The notes: generated by a model from the letters alone, not told the origin. Shown: positions 30,880 to 39,660, counted from the stretch's first letter. The stretch: 64,000 nucleotides of DNA from an uncultured Marinococcus sp. (GCF_947493875.1 NZ_CANLSU010000002.1:1-64000), one strand, 5' to 3'. Numbers and translations are program-made.

Positions 30880-31848
30880 ATGAAAAAGCTCATTAATGGT
30901 GTGGACCAGATTGTTTCTGAAATGGTGGAGGGACTGGTGGCCGCTCACCCGGATAAGCTCCGGTCGATTGAGAACACAAATGTCATCGTGCGGGCAGATG
31001 CCCCGGTGCAGGGGAAAGTAGCATTGATCAGCGGCGGTGGAAGCGGACATGAACCTGCCCATGCGGGATATGTGGGAGAAGGGCTGCTCGATGCAGCAGT
31101 AAGCGGGGAAGTCTTCACCTCGCCGACACCGGACCAGGTGCTTGAAGCCATTAAAGCTGTCGACAGCGGATCGGGAGTTCTTTTGATCGTAAAAAACTAC
31201 AGTGGGGATGTCATGAACTTCGATATGGCAGCTGATCTGGCAGAAGCAGAGGATATTACGGTCAAACAGGTTGTTATACGGGACGATGTAGCGATTTCTA
31301 ATCCGGAGGACCGCCGCGGTGTAGCTGGAACGACGCTTGTGCATATGATTGCCGGTGCAGTAGCAGCTGAGGGAAAAAGCCTGGACGAGGTGGAAGCCAT
31401 TGCCCAGGGTGTGGCTGACAACGTGCGTTCAATGGGCGTGTCCCTTTCTCCGTGTACTGTTCCGGCTTCCGGTAAACCTGGATTTACCCTCGATGAAAAC
31501 GAGATGGAAATCGGGACCGGCATTCACGGCGAACAGGGCGTGGAACGGCGCGAGCTAATGCAGGCAGACGCCGTTACGGAAGAATTGGTTCAGCACGTGC
31601 TCGATGATATGCATCTAAATGACGGCAGCGAAGTAGCGTTAATGATCAACGGTCAGGGTGCGACGCCTTTAATGGAGCTGTATATTGTGGCAAGAAAGGC
31701 CATTCAGCTGTTGAAGGACCGTGGTATTCATGTAAAGAAAACCTTTGTAGGAGAATATATGACGTCACTTGAAATGACAGGGTGCTCGGTAACGATTTTA
31801 AATTTGGATGAGGAACGTAAACGGTTGCTACTATCCGGCAGGGAGTGA
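30880..31848 (+). CDS. dhaK: Dihydroxyacetone kinase subunit DhaK
   Basis: The 322-residue substrate-binding subunit of PTS-dependent dihydroxyacetone kinase is recognised by ISGGGSGHEPAHAGYVG near residues 50-65, the NYSGDVMNF loop and the His that forms a hemiaminal with dihydroxyacetone (His216 in IGTGIHGEQG). With DhaL and DhaM it converts dihydroxyacetone to DHAP using phosphate from PEP. GAGGGAGGATAACAA precedes the ATG. It is first of a tight three-gene operon. Confidence 0.95.
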   Translation: MKKLINGVDQIVSEMVEGLVAAHPDKLRSIENTNVIVRADAPVQGKVALISGGGSGHEPAHAGYVGEGLLDAAVSGEVFTSPTPDQVLEAIKAVDSGSGVLLIVKNYSGDVMNFDMAADLAEAEDITVKQVVIRDDVAISNPEDRRGVAGTTLVHMIAGAVAAEGKSLDEVEAIAQGVADNVRSMGVSLSPCTVPASGKPGFTLDENEMEIGTGIHGEQGVERRELMQADAVTEELVQHVLDDMHLNDGSEVALMINGQGATPLMELYIVARKAIQLLKDRGIHVKKTFVGEYMTSLEMTGCSVTILNLDEERKRLLLSGRE

Positions 31849-31855
31849 AGCTTTC

Positions 31856-32476
31856 ATGGAACTAAGCACAGCAGTAATGAAGCAGTGGGCACTAAGAATC
31901 AATGCAAAAATGCAGGAGCATAAGGACAGGCTGTCCGAGCTTGATCAGGCCATCGGAGACGGAGATCACGGGCATAATATGGCCCGCGGCTTTCAGGAAG
32001 TAGCCAATAAATTGGAGGATACTTCCTACGATGATATTGGCGCGATGTATAAAGACGTAGCTTCAACACTGATTTCGAAGGTGGGAGGAGCTTCGGGCCC
32101 GCTGTATGGAACGGCATTTCTTAAAGCAGCCAATGCATGGAAGGGAAGAGATGCGCTTGACAGCGCAGCGTTTACCGAAGGCATCGAGGCAGCCGTTGGT
32201 GGTATTGAAACGAGAGGGAAGGCTTCCCTTGGCGACAAAACGATGCTCGACGTATGGATTCCTGTGCGGGATGAAATGAAAGAGCATGGTGCAGACGCGG
32301 AGAAGGCTGCCGGCACAGCTGAAAAAGAAGCAGAAGCCACCATCGATAAAGTTGCTAAAAAAGGAAGGGCTTCTTATTTAGGAGAGCGTTCGAAGGGCCA
32401 TATGGACCCTGGAGCCTTTTCATCTCAGCTCGTTTTTGAAGCATTGGCAGAAGTGTACAAAGAGGGGGCCTCTTAA
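31856..32476 (+). CDS. dhaL: Dihydroxyacetone kinase subunit DhaL
   Basis: The 206-residue all-helical ADP-binding subunit has the Mg-ADP Asp cluster in LDQAIGDGDHGHNMARG, GGASGPLYGTAF and GRASYLGERSKGHMDPGA. ADP is a bound cofactor that is rephosphorylated by DhaM. ATG 31856 is chosen over the upstream open frame because GGGAGTGAAG lies before it and the family starts there. The stop codon overlaps the start of dhaM by one base (TAATG). Confidence 0.95.
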   Translation: MELSTAVMKQWALRINAKMQEHKDRLSELDQAIGDGDHGHNMARGFQEVANKLEDTSYDDIGAMYKDVASTLISKVGGASGPLYGTAFLKAANAWKGRDALDSAAFTEGIEAAVGGIETRGKASLGDKTMLDVWIPVRDEMKEHGADAEKAAGTAEKEAEATIDKVAKKGRASYLGERSKGHMDPGAFSSQLVFEALAEVYKEGAS

Positions 32477-32877
32477 TGGCTAAAGTCAGCATCATCGTTA
32501 TTTCTCACAGCAAAGAACTCGCTGACGGCATTGTAGATCTCGTATCACAGACGAAACAGGAGGATGTTGCAATCGCCGCAGCCGGCGGAACTGAAGACGG
32601 AGAAATCGGCACGAGCGTTGATCGGATCACAGGAGCCGTCGAATCAGTTACGACCGAAGAAGGTGTGCTTCTGCTTTTTGACATCGGAAGTGCATTAATG
32701 AACGCGGAAATGGCACTTGAAATGCTGCCGGAGCTTGAAGGCCGTATTACAATAGCTGATGCTCCGCTTGTGGAAGGAACGTATATCGCTGCGGTTGAAG
32801 CTGGCATGGGAAAAACGCTTGAAGAAGTAAAAAAAGCAGCAGAATCGGCAAAAGAATGGAAAAAAATCGAGGATTAA
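32476..32877 (+). CDS. dhaM: Dihydroxyacetone kinase phosphotransfer subunit DhaM (EIIA domain only)
   Basis: The 133-residue protein is a single EIIA-mannose-type domain. The phosphorylated His is His11 (VIVISHSKELADG), with LLLFDIGSALMNAEMALEML later. It relays phosphate from HPr to DhaL-ADP. Gram-negative DhaM fused to HPr and EI domains is much longer; this short form is usual for Firmicutes. It is translationally coupled to dhaL. Confidence 0.94.
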   Translation: MAKVSIIVISHSKELADGIVDLVSQTKQEDVAIAAAGGTEDGEIGTSVDRITGAVESVTTEEGVLLLFDIGSALMNAEMALEMLPELEGRITIADAPLVEGTYIAAVEAGMGKTLEEVKKAAESAKEWKKIED

Positions 32878-32881
32878 TAAA

Positions 32882-32922
32882 TAAACCCTGCAGCCATAAA
32901 TTTGGCTGCAGGGTTTTCGTTA
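32882..32922 (+). terminator. Terminator of the dhaKLM operon
   Basis: AACCCTGCAGCC pairs with GGCTGCAGGGTT across ATAAATTT, followed by TTC and further T. Confidence 0.87.
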
Positions 32923-32974
32923 ATATACAGTTCTGCACAAAGGCTGAAATGGCCGGGTTCCTTAGTGTTCCAGC

Positions 32975-34246
32975 TTAAGAGCTGGTTTTTGGTTTTGCAT
33001 TTTTATAATAGGAATCCTGAGATGATTTTTCTTTTTCGGCAGAAGGTGTTTTCGACGAACGTGCGAGTAACACGTAGCTGAGCACTGCTGCAGCATCCGC
33101 TCCAAAAATCACTATCCCCATCGGTACTGCTGTATGCTCTCCGGCAATGCCGACCAGCGGGGCTGAAGCCGCACCGAATAAAAATGGAAGCAGCCCGATT
33201 AAAGCAGCAGCGCTGCCGGCACGGTGACCCTGTTCTTCCATCGCAAGAGAGAACGAAGCCGTATTGACAAGCCCGAGGCTTGAAACGACGAAAAACATCG
33301 GAATGACGATAGCAGCAAGCGGTGCCTGAATTACTGTCATTGTTAATAAGACAGAGCTTGAAATGAGGGTCAGCCCAAGCCCGAAGGTGAGTATTTTTCG
33401 TTCCGGGACAACACCGGCGAGCCGGCCGGTTGTCTGCGAACCGATAATAATGCCGATCCCGTTAAGTGCGAATAAAAAGCCAAAGGTTTGCGGTGACGCT
33501 CCGTAAATGCCTTGATACACAAACGGTGTGCCGGAAACGTAAGCAAAAATGCCAGCCATTTTTAAACCCTGGGCGAGAGCAAAGCCCATAAACGAACGAT
33601 CCTTCAATAAACTGCCAAAGGTACGTACTGTTTCTTTTATATCGCTGTCTGACCGGTTTGTTTCCGGAAGGGTTTCGGGAAGCAGGGATAAAACAATAAT
33701 AAAGATAATGATTCCTATCGCACTTAGTACGGCAAAGACGCCGTTCCATGTCGTAAAGTTAAGAATGGCCCCGCCAAGCACTGGAGCAATTATTGGTGTA
33801 AGGCCATTTACGAGCATTAACAGGGAAAAGAACTTTGTCAGTTCTTTTCCGGAGTACATGTCCCGGACAATTGCCCGGGAAATAACGATGCCGGCTGAAG
33901 CTGAAAATCCCTGCAGAAAACGGCAGGCTATTAGAATCCAGATGGTTGGGGCAAATATACATAAAATAGAAGCGGCTATATAAATAAATAGAAAAACAGA
34001 CAGCGGTTTTTTTCTGCCATTCACATCACTCATGGGGCCTACGATTAATTGGCCAAAGGCGAGACCGAGCAGGCAGGCTGTTAAACTGAGCTGCACAAGC
34101 GATGCACTTGTATCAAGATCCTGGGCTATAGAAGGAAAACTGGGTAAATACATGTCGATAGTCAAAGCGCCAAATGCAGCCAGCGAGCCCAGCAGAATAG
34201 CCAGGCCGATCCGTTTTTTAGACGATACTGCCTGTGTGGAACTCAT
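32975..34246 (-). CDS. MFS drug efflux transporter, Bcr/CflA type
   Basis: The 423-residue major facilitator has 12 helices. Bcr/CflA features are visible at the start (LGSLAAFGALTIDMYLPSFPSIAQDL), motif A in GPMSDVNGRKKPLSV, and CRFLQGFSASAGIVISRAIVRD in helices 4-5. It probably exports drugs or metabolites by proton antiport in the inner membrane. It is a single gene; the following 34247-34352 stretch holds no gene. Confidence 0.88.
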   Translation of the reverse strand: MSSTQAVSSKKRIGLAILLGSLAAFGALTIDMYLPSFPSIAQDLDTSASLVQLSLTACLLGLAFGQLIVGPMSDVNGRKKPLSVFLFIYIAASILCIFAPTIWILIACRFLQGFSASAGIVISRAIVRDMYSGKELTKFFSLLMLVNGLTPIIAPVLGGAILNFTTWNGVFAVLSAIGIIIFIIVLSLLPETLPETNRSDSDIKETVRTFGSLLKDRSFMGFALAQGLKMAGIFAYVSGTPFVYQGIYGASPQTFGFLFALNGIGIIIGSQTTGRLAGVVPERKILTFGLGLTLISSSVLLTMTVIQAPLAAIVIPMFFVVSSLGLVNTASFSLAMEEQGHRAGSAAALIGLLPFLFGAASAPLVGIAGEHTAVPMGIVIFGADAAAVLSYVLLARSSKTPSAEKEKSSQDSYYKNAKPKTSS

Positions 34247-34352
34247 GATAAAATCTACTCCCTTGTTATAAAATACGTATTACGGGACACATCTGTTTTT
34301 TGCACACAAGAGAGGATTTTATCACAGAGCATATAAAAAGAAAAGCCCGTTT

Positions 34353-34661
34353 TTAAGACGGACTTTTCCTGGTCGTTGCTTCCAGAGCGGCAAACAGCAG
34401 GTGCCAGCACTCTGCAGCAAGAACGAAAAAGAGAATAACAAGCGCTCCGGCCCATTCCTGAAAAAAGGCGAGAGCAATGATTGTGTACCACGAGCAGCGG
34501 AGCAAGTGCTGGAGCGGAGGCATCCATAAAAAGCAGAGCGGCCGGAACAAAAGAAAAAAGGCAAAGCTGAATAGAAAAAATACGTATTCCTGAGTTAATT
34601 CTACGGCAAATACAGCGCTTAGCCCTTCATTTACTAAGGAAAAAAAGGAAAGATTCATCAC
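34353..34661 (-). CDS. Small membrane protein, paralogue of the protein at 35677-36039
   Basis: The 102-residue protein has three or four hydrophobic helices. Its core (LLFRPLCFLWMPPLQHLL, then CSWYTIIALAFFQEWAGALVI) aligns with the neighbour across the oxidoreductase gene (LLLRPVFFLWKPAAARLL, WYAGLGYVLLQEAGSIFFI). The start is GTG 34661 or ATG 34658; the GAGGAG ribosome site lies in the last codons of the upstream oxidoreductase gene, which implies translational coupling. Function is unknown. Confidence 0.65.
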   Translation of the reverse strand: MMNLSFFSLVNEGLSAVFAVELTQEYVFFLFSFAFFLLFRPLCFLWMPPLQHLLRCSWYTIIALAFFQEWAGALVILFFVLAAECWHLLFAALEATTRKSPS

Positions 34662-34667
34662 TTTCGC

Positions 34668-35645
34668 TTACTCCTCAGTATCTGCAGGAAAGCGGACACC
34701 GATCTGGGCACGTATTTCATCAAGCACCTGCAGCACCTGAATAGAGCGTTCGATAGAAATGTGCCGCACGTCTTCACCGGCGCACAGCTGAATAAAGGCG
34801 CGTATTTCGTGAGCCATGGAATCCTCCTGATTGTTTTCCCAAAGAACAGTCGTTGCATCTTTTTTTGTAAGGGTCACCCGGTGCATATGGTTAATATGAT
34901 CGATGGTGATTGTCCCGTCTTCACCCTGCAGCTCCACCGGCTGGGTGGAAGAAGAAATTTTTGAATAGCTGACAACAGCCTGGGCTTCCGGATAACCGAG
35001 AAGCACAGCGGCCTGGCCGTCGGCTCCGGTTTCAAGCAGGTAGCCATGTGCCTGTACCGTTTGCGGCATGCCAAGGAGTTCAAGGGCGGGGTGAAGGCAG
35101 TAGATGCCGATATCCATCGAGGCTCCGTTGGAAAGCTCCGGCTTAAAAGCATTGAGTACGGTCCCTTCGCGGTAGGCATCGTAGCGGCTCGAATACTGGC
35201 AGTAGGAAATCGATGCCCGGCGCAGTCTTCCAATGTCGTCAAGATGGTTCGAAACAGCTTCCCATGCCGGAAAATACATGTTTTTGATCGCTTCCATAAT
35301 GGTGACGCCGTATTCTGAAGCAGCGGCCAAAAGCCGTTTGGCTTCTTCCGCATTAGAGCACATCGGTTTTTCACAGATGATGTGCTTGCCATGCTGAATG
35401 CCAGCCATAGCGATGGAAAAGTGATGCCTGGTAGGGCTTGCAATGTACAGTGCTTCAACGTTTGTATCCCGGCAAAGCTGTTCTAAATCATCGTAAGCCG
35501 AAGGCGCGTCGTACTGATCCGCGAGCGTTTGGGCACGCTCAATATTCCGGGAATAAACAGCCTGCAGCTGAAAATCTTTAAGCGAACTGCCGGCCTGAAT
35601 GAAGGCTTCGGTGATCCAGTTTGTCCCCACAGTGGCAAAATTCAT
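34668..35645 (-). CDS. Gfo/Idh/MocA-family oxidoreductase
   Basis: The 325-residue NAD(P)-dependent oxidoreductase has an N-terminal Rossmann domain (ATVGTNWITEAFIQAG), ALYIASPTRHHFSIAMAGI, the family motif CEKPMCSNAEEAK with the catalytic-region Lys, and a C-terminal alpha/beta domain with DIGIYCLHPALELLG. It probably acts on a sugar or cyclitol; the substrate is not inferable. AAGGAGGTTTTACATA precedes the ATG. The genes on both sides encode related small membrane proteins on the same strand, so the three form one unit. Confidence 0.87.
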   Translation of the reverse strand: MNFATVGTNWITEAFIQAGSSLKDFQLQAVYSRNIERAQTLADQYDAPSAYDDLEQLCRDTNVEALYIASPTRHHFSIAMAGIQHGKHIICEKPMCSNAEEAKRLLAAASEYGVTIMEAIKNMYFPAWEAVSNHLDDIGRLRRASISYCQYSSRYDAYREGTVLNAFKPELSNGASMDIGIYCLHPALELLGMPQTVQAHGYLLETGADGQAAVLLGYPEAQAVVSYSKISSSTQPVELQGEDGTITIDHINHMHRVTLTKKDATTVLWENNQEDSMAHEIRAFIQLCAGEDVRHISIERSIQVLQVLDEIRAQIGVRFPADTEE

Positions 35646-35676
35646 TATGTAAAACCTCCTTAAATGTCAGCTGGTC

Positions 35677-36039
35677 CTAAGAGCTTCCTTTTCTTTTCCG
35701 AGTCGTACGTGTTTTTGCTTCCGCTTTTGGGATGGAAGCCCGTCGTTTTCGTTCCTCAAAAAAGAGAAAAAACTGATCGTATGCCTCCACAGCAGCTGCA
35801 AAGCCAAGAATGAAGAAAATAGACCCGGCCTCCTGCAGTAAAACATAGCCGAGGCCCGCGTACCACAGCATTTTTAGCAGCCGGGCAGCTGCTGGTTTCC
35901 ACAAAAAGAAGACAGGACGAAGTAAAAGGTACAGTAAAATAGCGAGAACAAATACAGCGATATTTTCGCCGAAGGTCCCCGGTACCCGGGAAATAATTTG
36001 ATCGATGATTTGTCCGAATTCTGCTAAGCGTTCTTCCAT
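35677..36039 (-). CDS. Small membrane protein, paralogue of the protein at 34353-34661
   Basis: The 120-residue protein has two to three membrane segments (~20-85) and a basic C-terminal tail (EERKRRASIPKAEAKTRTTRKRKGSS, quoted in part). ATG 36039 is favoured by AAAGGAGCTGCAGCCA upstream over the longer open frame. It is the first gene of a three-gene unit with the Gfo/Idh oxidoreductase and a second copy of this membrane family. Function is unknown; the RP-x-x-FLW-x-P and WY...QE residues shared by the two copies are likely structural. Confidence 0.65.
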   Translation of the reverse strand: MEERLAEFGQIIDQIISRVPGTFGENIAVFVLAILLYLLLRPVFFLWKPAAARLLKMLWYAGLGYVLLQEAGSIFFILGFAAAVEAYDQFFLFFEERKRRASIPKAEAKTRTTRKRKGSS

Positions 36040-36142
36040 TGGCTGCAGCTCCTTTGAGTGATGTAGATACAAGTATTCATAATTGTATCGTAGCGGTTTT
36101 AGACTCAAATGAACAGCCTTGAATCAAAAAAGGACAAATGAT

Positions 36143-36174
36143 AAAAAGCTCCCTTCTTAAAAAAGAAGAGAGCG
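36143..36174 (-). terminator. Terminator of the M42 peptidase gene
   Basis: On the minus strand GCTCTCTTC pairs with GAAGGGAGC around TTTTTTAA, followed by T5. Confidence 0.75.
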
Positions 36175-36199
36175 CAGCGTAAAAAGCATATAAAGTGAA

Positions 36200-37258
36200 T
36201 TATGGACGGACAGGCCGCAGATCTTCATTTTCCTTCAGGGAACAAATGTATTCGACCAGCAGCTCGATAACATTTTCGATATCGTCCATGCTGGCTGTCT
36301 CCACCGGGGCATGCATGTACCGTAGTGGAAGAGAAACATTGACGCTTGGAACGCCGTTGCCAGCGAGCCGCAGCCGGTCGGCATCAGTGCCGGTCACCCT
36401 CGGGGTGAGCTCGTATTGCACGGAAAGACCGGCCTTTTGGGCAGCCTGTTCCAGTCCTTCATTAGCTTTTGGGTGGATCGGAGCTCCCTTGGCGAGGACA
36501 GGGCCGCCGCCGAGTGTCACTTCTGTTTCCTGGTTTGGATTGGACCCGGGGTAATCATACGCAAATGTAACGTCAAGGGCGATTGCTAAATCTGGACGGA
36601 GGCCGGCACCGGCAAAATGGGCCCCGCCCATGTTTGTCTCTTCATTGACTGTGCTCACGCCGTAGACGCCCACCGTTGGTCGTTTGTCCTGCAGCCGGCG
36701 CAGCACTTCTGCAGTAATAAAGGCACCTGTCCGGTTGTCGAGCCCGCGTCCGCTGAAACGGTCGTTTAGCAGTTTTTCGGGCGTGCGCTCATAAACTCCG
36801 GGATCACCGACGGAAAGATACTTTTCCATTTCTTCTTTGCTTTTAGCCCCAAAGTCTATGTACAGATCAGAAAAGGCGAAATCTTTTTTACTGCCGCCCT
36901 TATGTTCCGCATTGACACCCGTAACGCCTGTGATAGGTCCCTGCCTGCCCTGAAAGGTTACTTTCATTCCCAGAGCAGGCGCCTGGCTGATGCCGCCAAG
37001 CTTTTCCACCCGTACGAAGCCACTGCTGTCGATGGACTTTACAAGAAAACCAATTTCGTCGCAGTGCCCGGCTAAAAGGATGTGAAACGAGGCTTCCGGA
37101 TTGATGACGCCCCAGGCATTGCCTATCGTATCCGTGTGAACTTCATCCGCATACGGAGAGACGTATTGAAGCCACTTACGCTGAATAGCTGTTTCATGTC
37201 CCGATGGGGAGGGAGTCTGGAGTAAATCGTATAAAAACTGTTCAGATGATTCCTTCAT
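36200..37258 (-). CDS. M42-family metallo-aminopeptidase (glutamyl aminopeptidase/endoglucanase-like)
   Basis: This 352-residue cytoplasmic di-metal aminopeptidase (YsdC/YhfE/FrvX type) forms large tetrahedral oligomers in known relatives. Ligands seen are AGHCDEIG (His), GRGLDNRTGA (bridging Asp), STVNEETNMGGA (catalytic Glu and ligand Glu), ALDVTFA (Asp) and RYMHAPVE (His), so the active site is complete. The start is ATG 37258 with AAGGAGG eight bases upstream. It trims N-terminal residues from short peptides. A terminator follows. Confidence 0.9.
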   Translation of the reverse strand: MKESSEQFLYDLLQTPSPSGHETAIQRKWLQYVSPYADEVHTDTIGNAWGVINPEASFHILLAGHCDEIGFLVKSIDSSGFVRVEKLGGISQAPALGMKVTFQGRQGPITGVTGVNAEHKGGSKKDFAFSDLYIDFGAKSKEEMEKYLSVGDPGVYERTPEKLLNDRFSGRGLDNRTGAFITAEVLRRLQDKRPTVGVYGVSTVNEETNMGGAHFAGAGLRPDLAIALDVTFAYDYPGSNPNQETEVTLGGGPVLAKGAPIHPKANEGLEQAAQKAGLSVQYELTPRVTGTDADRLRLAGNGVPSVNVSLPLRYMHAPVETASMDDIENVIELLVEYICSLKENEDLRPVRP

Positions 37259-37344
37259 GGGTTTTCCTCCTTGGAATTTCAATTTATTACAGCATCCCGT
37301 TTTTTATCTTTGCCGTCAACTCCTGTTCCTGAAGCAGCTGGGGC

Positions 37345-38577
37345 CTACTTGTAGTGACCCCCGATTTTTTCTGCCCGGGCAAGGGCCTGGCCGCCGGGAA
37401 GAAGCGATGAGGCCTGGAGCACAGCTGCTGGTCCGTACCTGTCCTTGAGAGCATCAATCGTTTTGTTTAAATCTTCGCGATGCTCTTTTTCAGAAAACAG
37501 ATCCAACTGCACAAATTGGTTGCTTTCAAGCTGCTGCAGGCTGACGTTCAGCCCCCGGACCGGGAAGTGTGTCCAATGTTTATGAAACAGAAATGCAGCG
37601 GCTCTGTAGATAGCTTTGCCGTCATTAACCGGTTCAGCCTGGGCCGCCTGCCGGTGAAAATGAAGAGAATTTTCGTTGTCATGCCCCTCGGCTCCTACGG
37701 TAACTGTCCAGCCTGCACAGCCCTCTGTCCGGGCCCGGCGTCCAACCTCTTCGCTCAGCTCGCGCAAAACGACGCTGATATCCTCCCAGCTTGAGTAATC
37801 ACGGGGGAGGGTCATGTGGTGTCCGATAGCCTTTCGGCGCGTGTGAGTGCCGGGAGAGACAGGGGAAGGGTCAATACCGTGCGCCGTCTGCCAGAGAAGT
37901 TCTCCGTTCAGTCCAAAACGGTGGCGAAGCTCTTCTACAGGATAGGCAGCAAGGTGGCCGGCTTTTCGGATTCCCATCTGCTGCAGGTGTTTTTCCATCC
38001 GGCGCCCGACCCCGAACAGGTGATTCACAGGAAGAGGCCAAAGCGTTGAAGCCAGCTGATCCTGCCTCAGGGTGAAAATCCCATCGGCAGATTTTTTGGC
38101 AAAATGGTCACAGGCCATCTTGGCGAGAACCTTGGTCGCTCCGATGCCGGTGCGGGGGTAAACGCCGAATGCCCGGAGAAGATGCCGGTTGATGAAAAGA
38201 GCCGCCTGCTCCGGCGTGGAAGCTGTATGCTTGTATGTATGCGTCATGTCTGCAAAAAGCTCGTCTACGCTGTACGGTTCTATTTTATCGCTGTAAGCTT
38301 CAAGCGCCGTCGCAATCTGCACAGAAATTTTTAAATACAGCTCCATGCGCGGAGGAATAATAACGAGCCCAGGGCACTTTTGCTGTGCTTCTCCGATGGT
38401 TTCGGCTGTTTTTACTCCTTCACGTTTAGCAACAGGACATGCAGCCAAAATCACCCCGCTCCGGATGGACGGGTCTCCGGCTACGGCTGTTGGTTTATGC
38501 TGCAGGTTGGAATAATACAGTTTTTCAACATTGGCGTAGAACGACTGCATGTCGATAAGAAAAATAATCCGCGCCAC
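37345..38577 (-). CDS. Y-family DNA polymerase, UvrX/YqjW-like
   Basis: The 410-residue translesion polymerase has catalytic carboxylates Asp9 (IFLIDMQSFYANVE) and Asp105/Glu106 (YSVDELFADM), IGATKVLAKMACDHFAKK in the palm, and the helix-hairpin-helix NHLFGVGRRMEKHLQQMGI. QLDLF near residue 360 matches the sliding-clamp binding motif. It belongs to the UvrX/YqjW (PolY2) group, often SOS-induced and phage-linked. A LexA-type box lies 68 bases upstream, supporting damage induction. Confidence 0.9.
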   Translation of the reverse strand: MARIIFLIDMQSFYANVEKLYYSNLQHKPTAVAGDPSIRSGVILAACPVAKREGVKTAETIGEAQQKCPGLVIIPPRMELYLKISVQIATALEAYSDKIEPYSVDELFADMTHTYKHTASTPEQAALFINRHLLRAFGVYPRTGIGATKVLAKMACDHFAKKSADGIFTLRQDQLASTLWPLPVNHLFGVGRRMEKHLQQMGIRKAGHLAAYPVEELRHRFGLNGELLWQTAHGIDPSPVSPGTHTRRKAIGHHMTLPRDYSSWEDISVVLRELSEEVGRRARTEGCAGWTVTVGAEGHDNENSLHFHRQAAQAEPVNDGKAIYRAAAFLFHKHWTHFPVRGLNVSLQQLESNQFVQLDLFSEKEHREDLNKTIDALKDRYGPAAVLQASSLLPGGQALARAEKIGGHYK

Positions 38578-38645
38578 AGCCCCTCCTCCTTTGGTGAAAA
38601 AATTGCTCCTTTCTATAGATTATACCTCAAAATAAATATTTTAAA

Positions 38646-38659
38646 CGAACAAATGTTCT
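38646..38659. promoter_or_regulatory. LexA (DinR) box upstream of the Y-family polymerase
   Basis: CGAACAAATGTTCT matches the Bacillus SOS box CGAAC-N4-GTTCG with one mismatch in the last base. Its position in the promoter region fits LexA repression of the polymerase gene. Confidence 0.82.
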
Positions 38660-38667
38660 TATTTTAA

Positions 38668-38698
38668 ATAAAAACCGGACCCTGATCCAGGGCCCGTT
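38668..38698 (-). terminator. Terminator of the MarR gene
   Basis: On the minus strand a GGGCCCTG arm pairs with CAGGGTCC around GAT, followed by GGTTTTTATTT. Confidence 0.75.
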
Positions 38699-38705
38699 AT
38701 CTGCA

Positions 38706-39164
38706 TTATGAAGAAGGGAGACCCCTTTTTTGTACGAGGGTGTTATTGAAACGCTCAAGCAGCTGGGCAAATTGATCGCGTTCTTCCTTATCCCAGTCGG
38801 CCAACAGGCTGTCATACATATGAATCCGTTCCTGCTTCAGCGTATTGATCGCTTCGATTCCTTCGTTCGTAATAAAAATCTGATTGACCCGTTTATCGTG
38901 ATGATCCGGCCGGCGGGAAACAAGGCCTTTTTTCTCCAGCGAATGAATCTGGCGACTGAGTGTCGAAATATCGAGGAGAAAATGATCAGCGAGCTCACGT
39001 GCAGAACGGGGGCTCTGCTGGTGCAGCACCTGGAGAATCAAATAAGCGGAACGATCCAGGCTGCTGGCCTGGCTGTCAAGCGTCCGTTTAAAATCCGCCC
39101 GGCGCATTAACGTGACTACGCCAGTTTCAATTAGTTCGAGCATTTCCTTATCATGTTCGTTCAT
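38706..39164 (-). CDS. MarR-family transcriptional regulator
   Basis: The 152-residue winged-helix dimer has SARELADHFLLDISTLSRQIHSLEKKGLVSR (recognition helix) and the wing DHHDKRVNQIFITNEG. No ligand-specific Cys is seen. It is a single gene. The target is not evident; neighbours are a Y-family polymerase and, divergent, an MBL hydrolase. Confidence 0.88.
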   Translation of the reverse strand: MNEHDKEMLELIETGVVTLMRRADFKRTLDSQASSLDRSAYLILQVLHQQSPRSARELADHFLLDISTLSRQIHSLEKKGLVSRRPDHHDKRVNQIFITNEGIEAINTLKQERIHMYDSLLADWDKEERDQFAQLLERFNNTLVQKRGLPSS

Positions 39165-39278
39165 CGGGGCCCCTCCAATTCCAATCGGTCTTTTTCTCTA
39201 TTGTAATATAGATCAGGATCGAAAAAAGAGATAAGCGTAAAACGATATATATAAAACGAAAATAACATACGTTCTTTC

Positions 39279-39446
39279 CTAGTCGGCTCGCTGCATAGCC
39301 CTTCTTTCAGCGTATTCGAGGCATTTTTCACAGACAAATACTTTTTCATTCTGTTTTGTAAAGTATGGGCGCATATAGGACGTTTTTGATCTGCAGTAGT
39401 AGCAGCGCTTTGAGAAAGAGAGGCTTCTTATCCATTGCTTAAGCAA
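39279..39446 (-). CDS. Small zinc-ribbon protein (55 aa)
   Basis: A short frame reading MLKQWIRSLSFSKRCYYC (first part), then RSKTSYMRPYFTKQNEKVFV, then CEKCLEYAERRAMQRAD has two Cys-x-x-Cys knuckles (C15/C18 and C39/C42), typical of small zinc-ribbon proteins. AGGAGG lies eight bases before TTG 39446; a second TTG at 39449 is also possible. The regular CxxC spacing and the perfect ribosome site persuade me it is real. Function is unknown. Confidence 0.7.
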   Translation of the reverse strand: MLKQWIRSLSFSKRCYYCRSKTSYMRPYFTKQNEKVFVCEKCLEYAERRAMQRAD

Positions 39447-39660
39447 CAAATTTTCCTCCTTTTGTATTGGGATGTATTTTTACGATAAGAGAAAGAGAGG
39501 ATGAATGCGAACGATTTGCTCATGAAAAATTCAAAAAGAATGATTTGCTTTCATATGAATTTATATAATTATTCAATAAAATAATACTTCAATTCATGAA
39601 TGAAAACCTTCATTTTCGGGAAAGAAACTGTAAATGAAGACTAATAAGAAGGTGATCAGC

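Noticed and set aside
30880-32877. DhaKLM as part of a glycerol regulon with the Fe-ADH
   Set aside because: The Fe-ADH is in a different operon with its own LacI operators and is not GldA-like in context.
34268-34590. Further LacI-like operators (ATACGTAT at about 34273 and 34583)
   Set aside because: Only the central eight bases match; the outer GTG/CAC arms are missing, and one lies inside a coding region.
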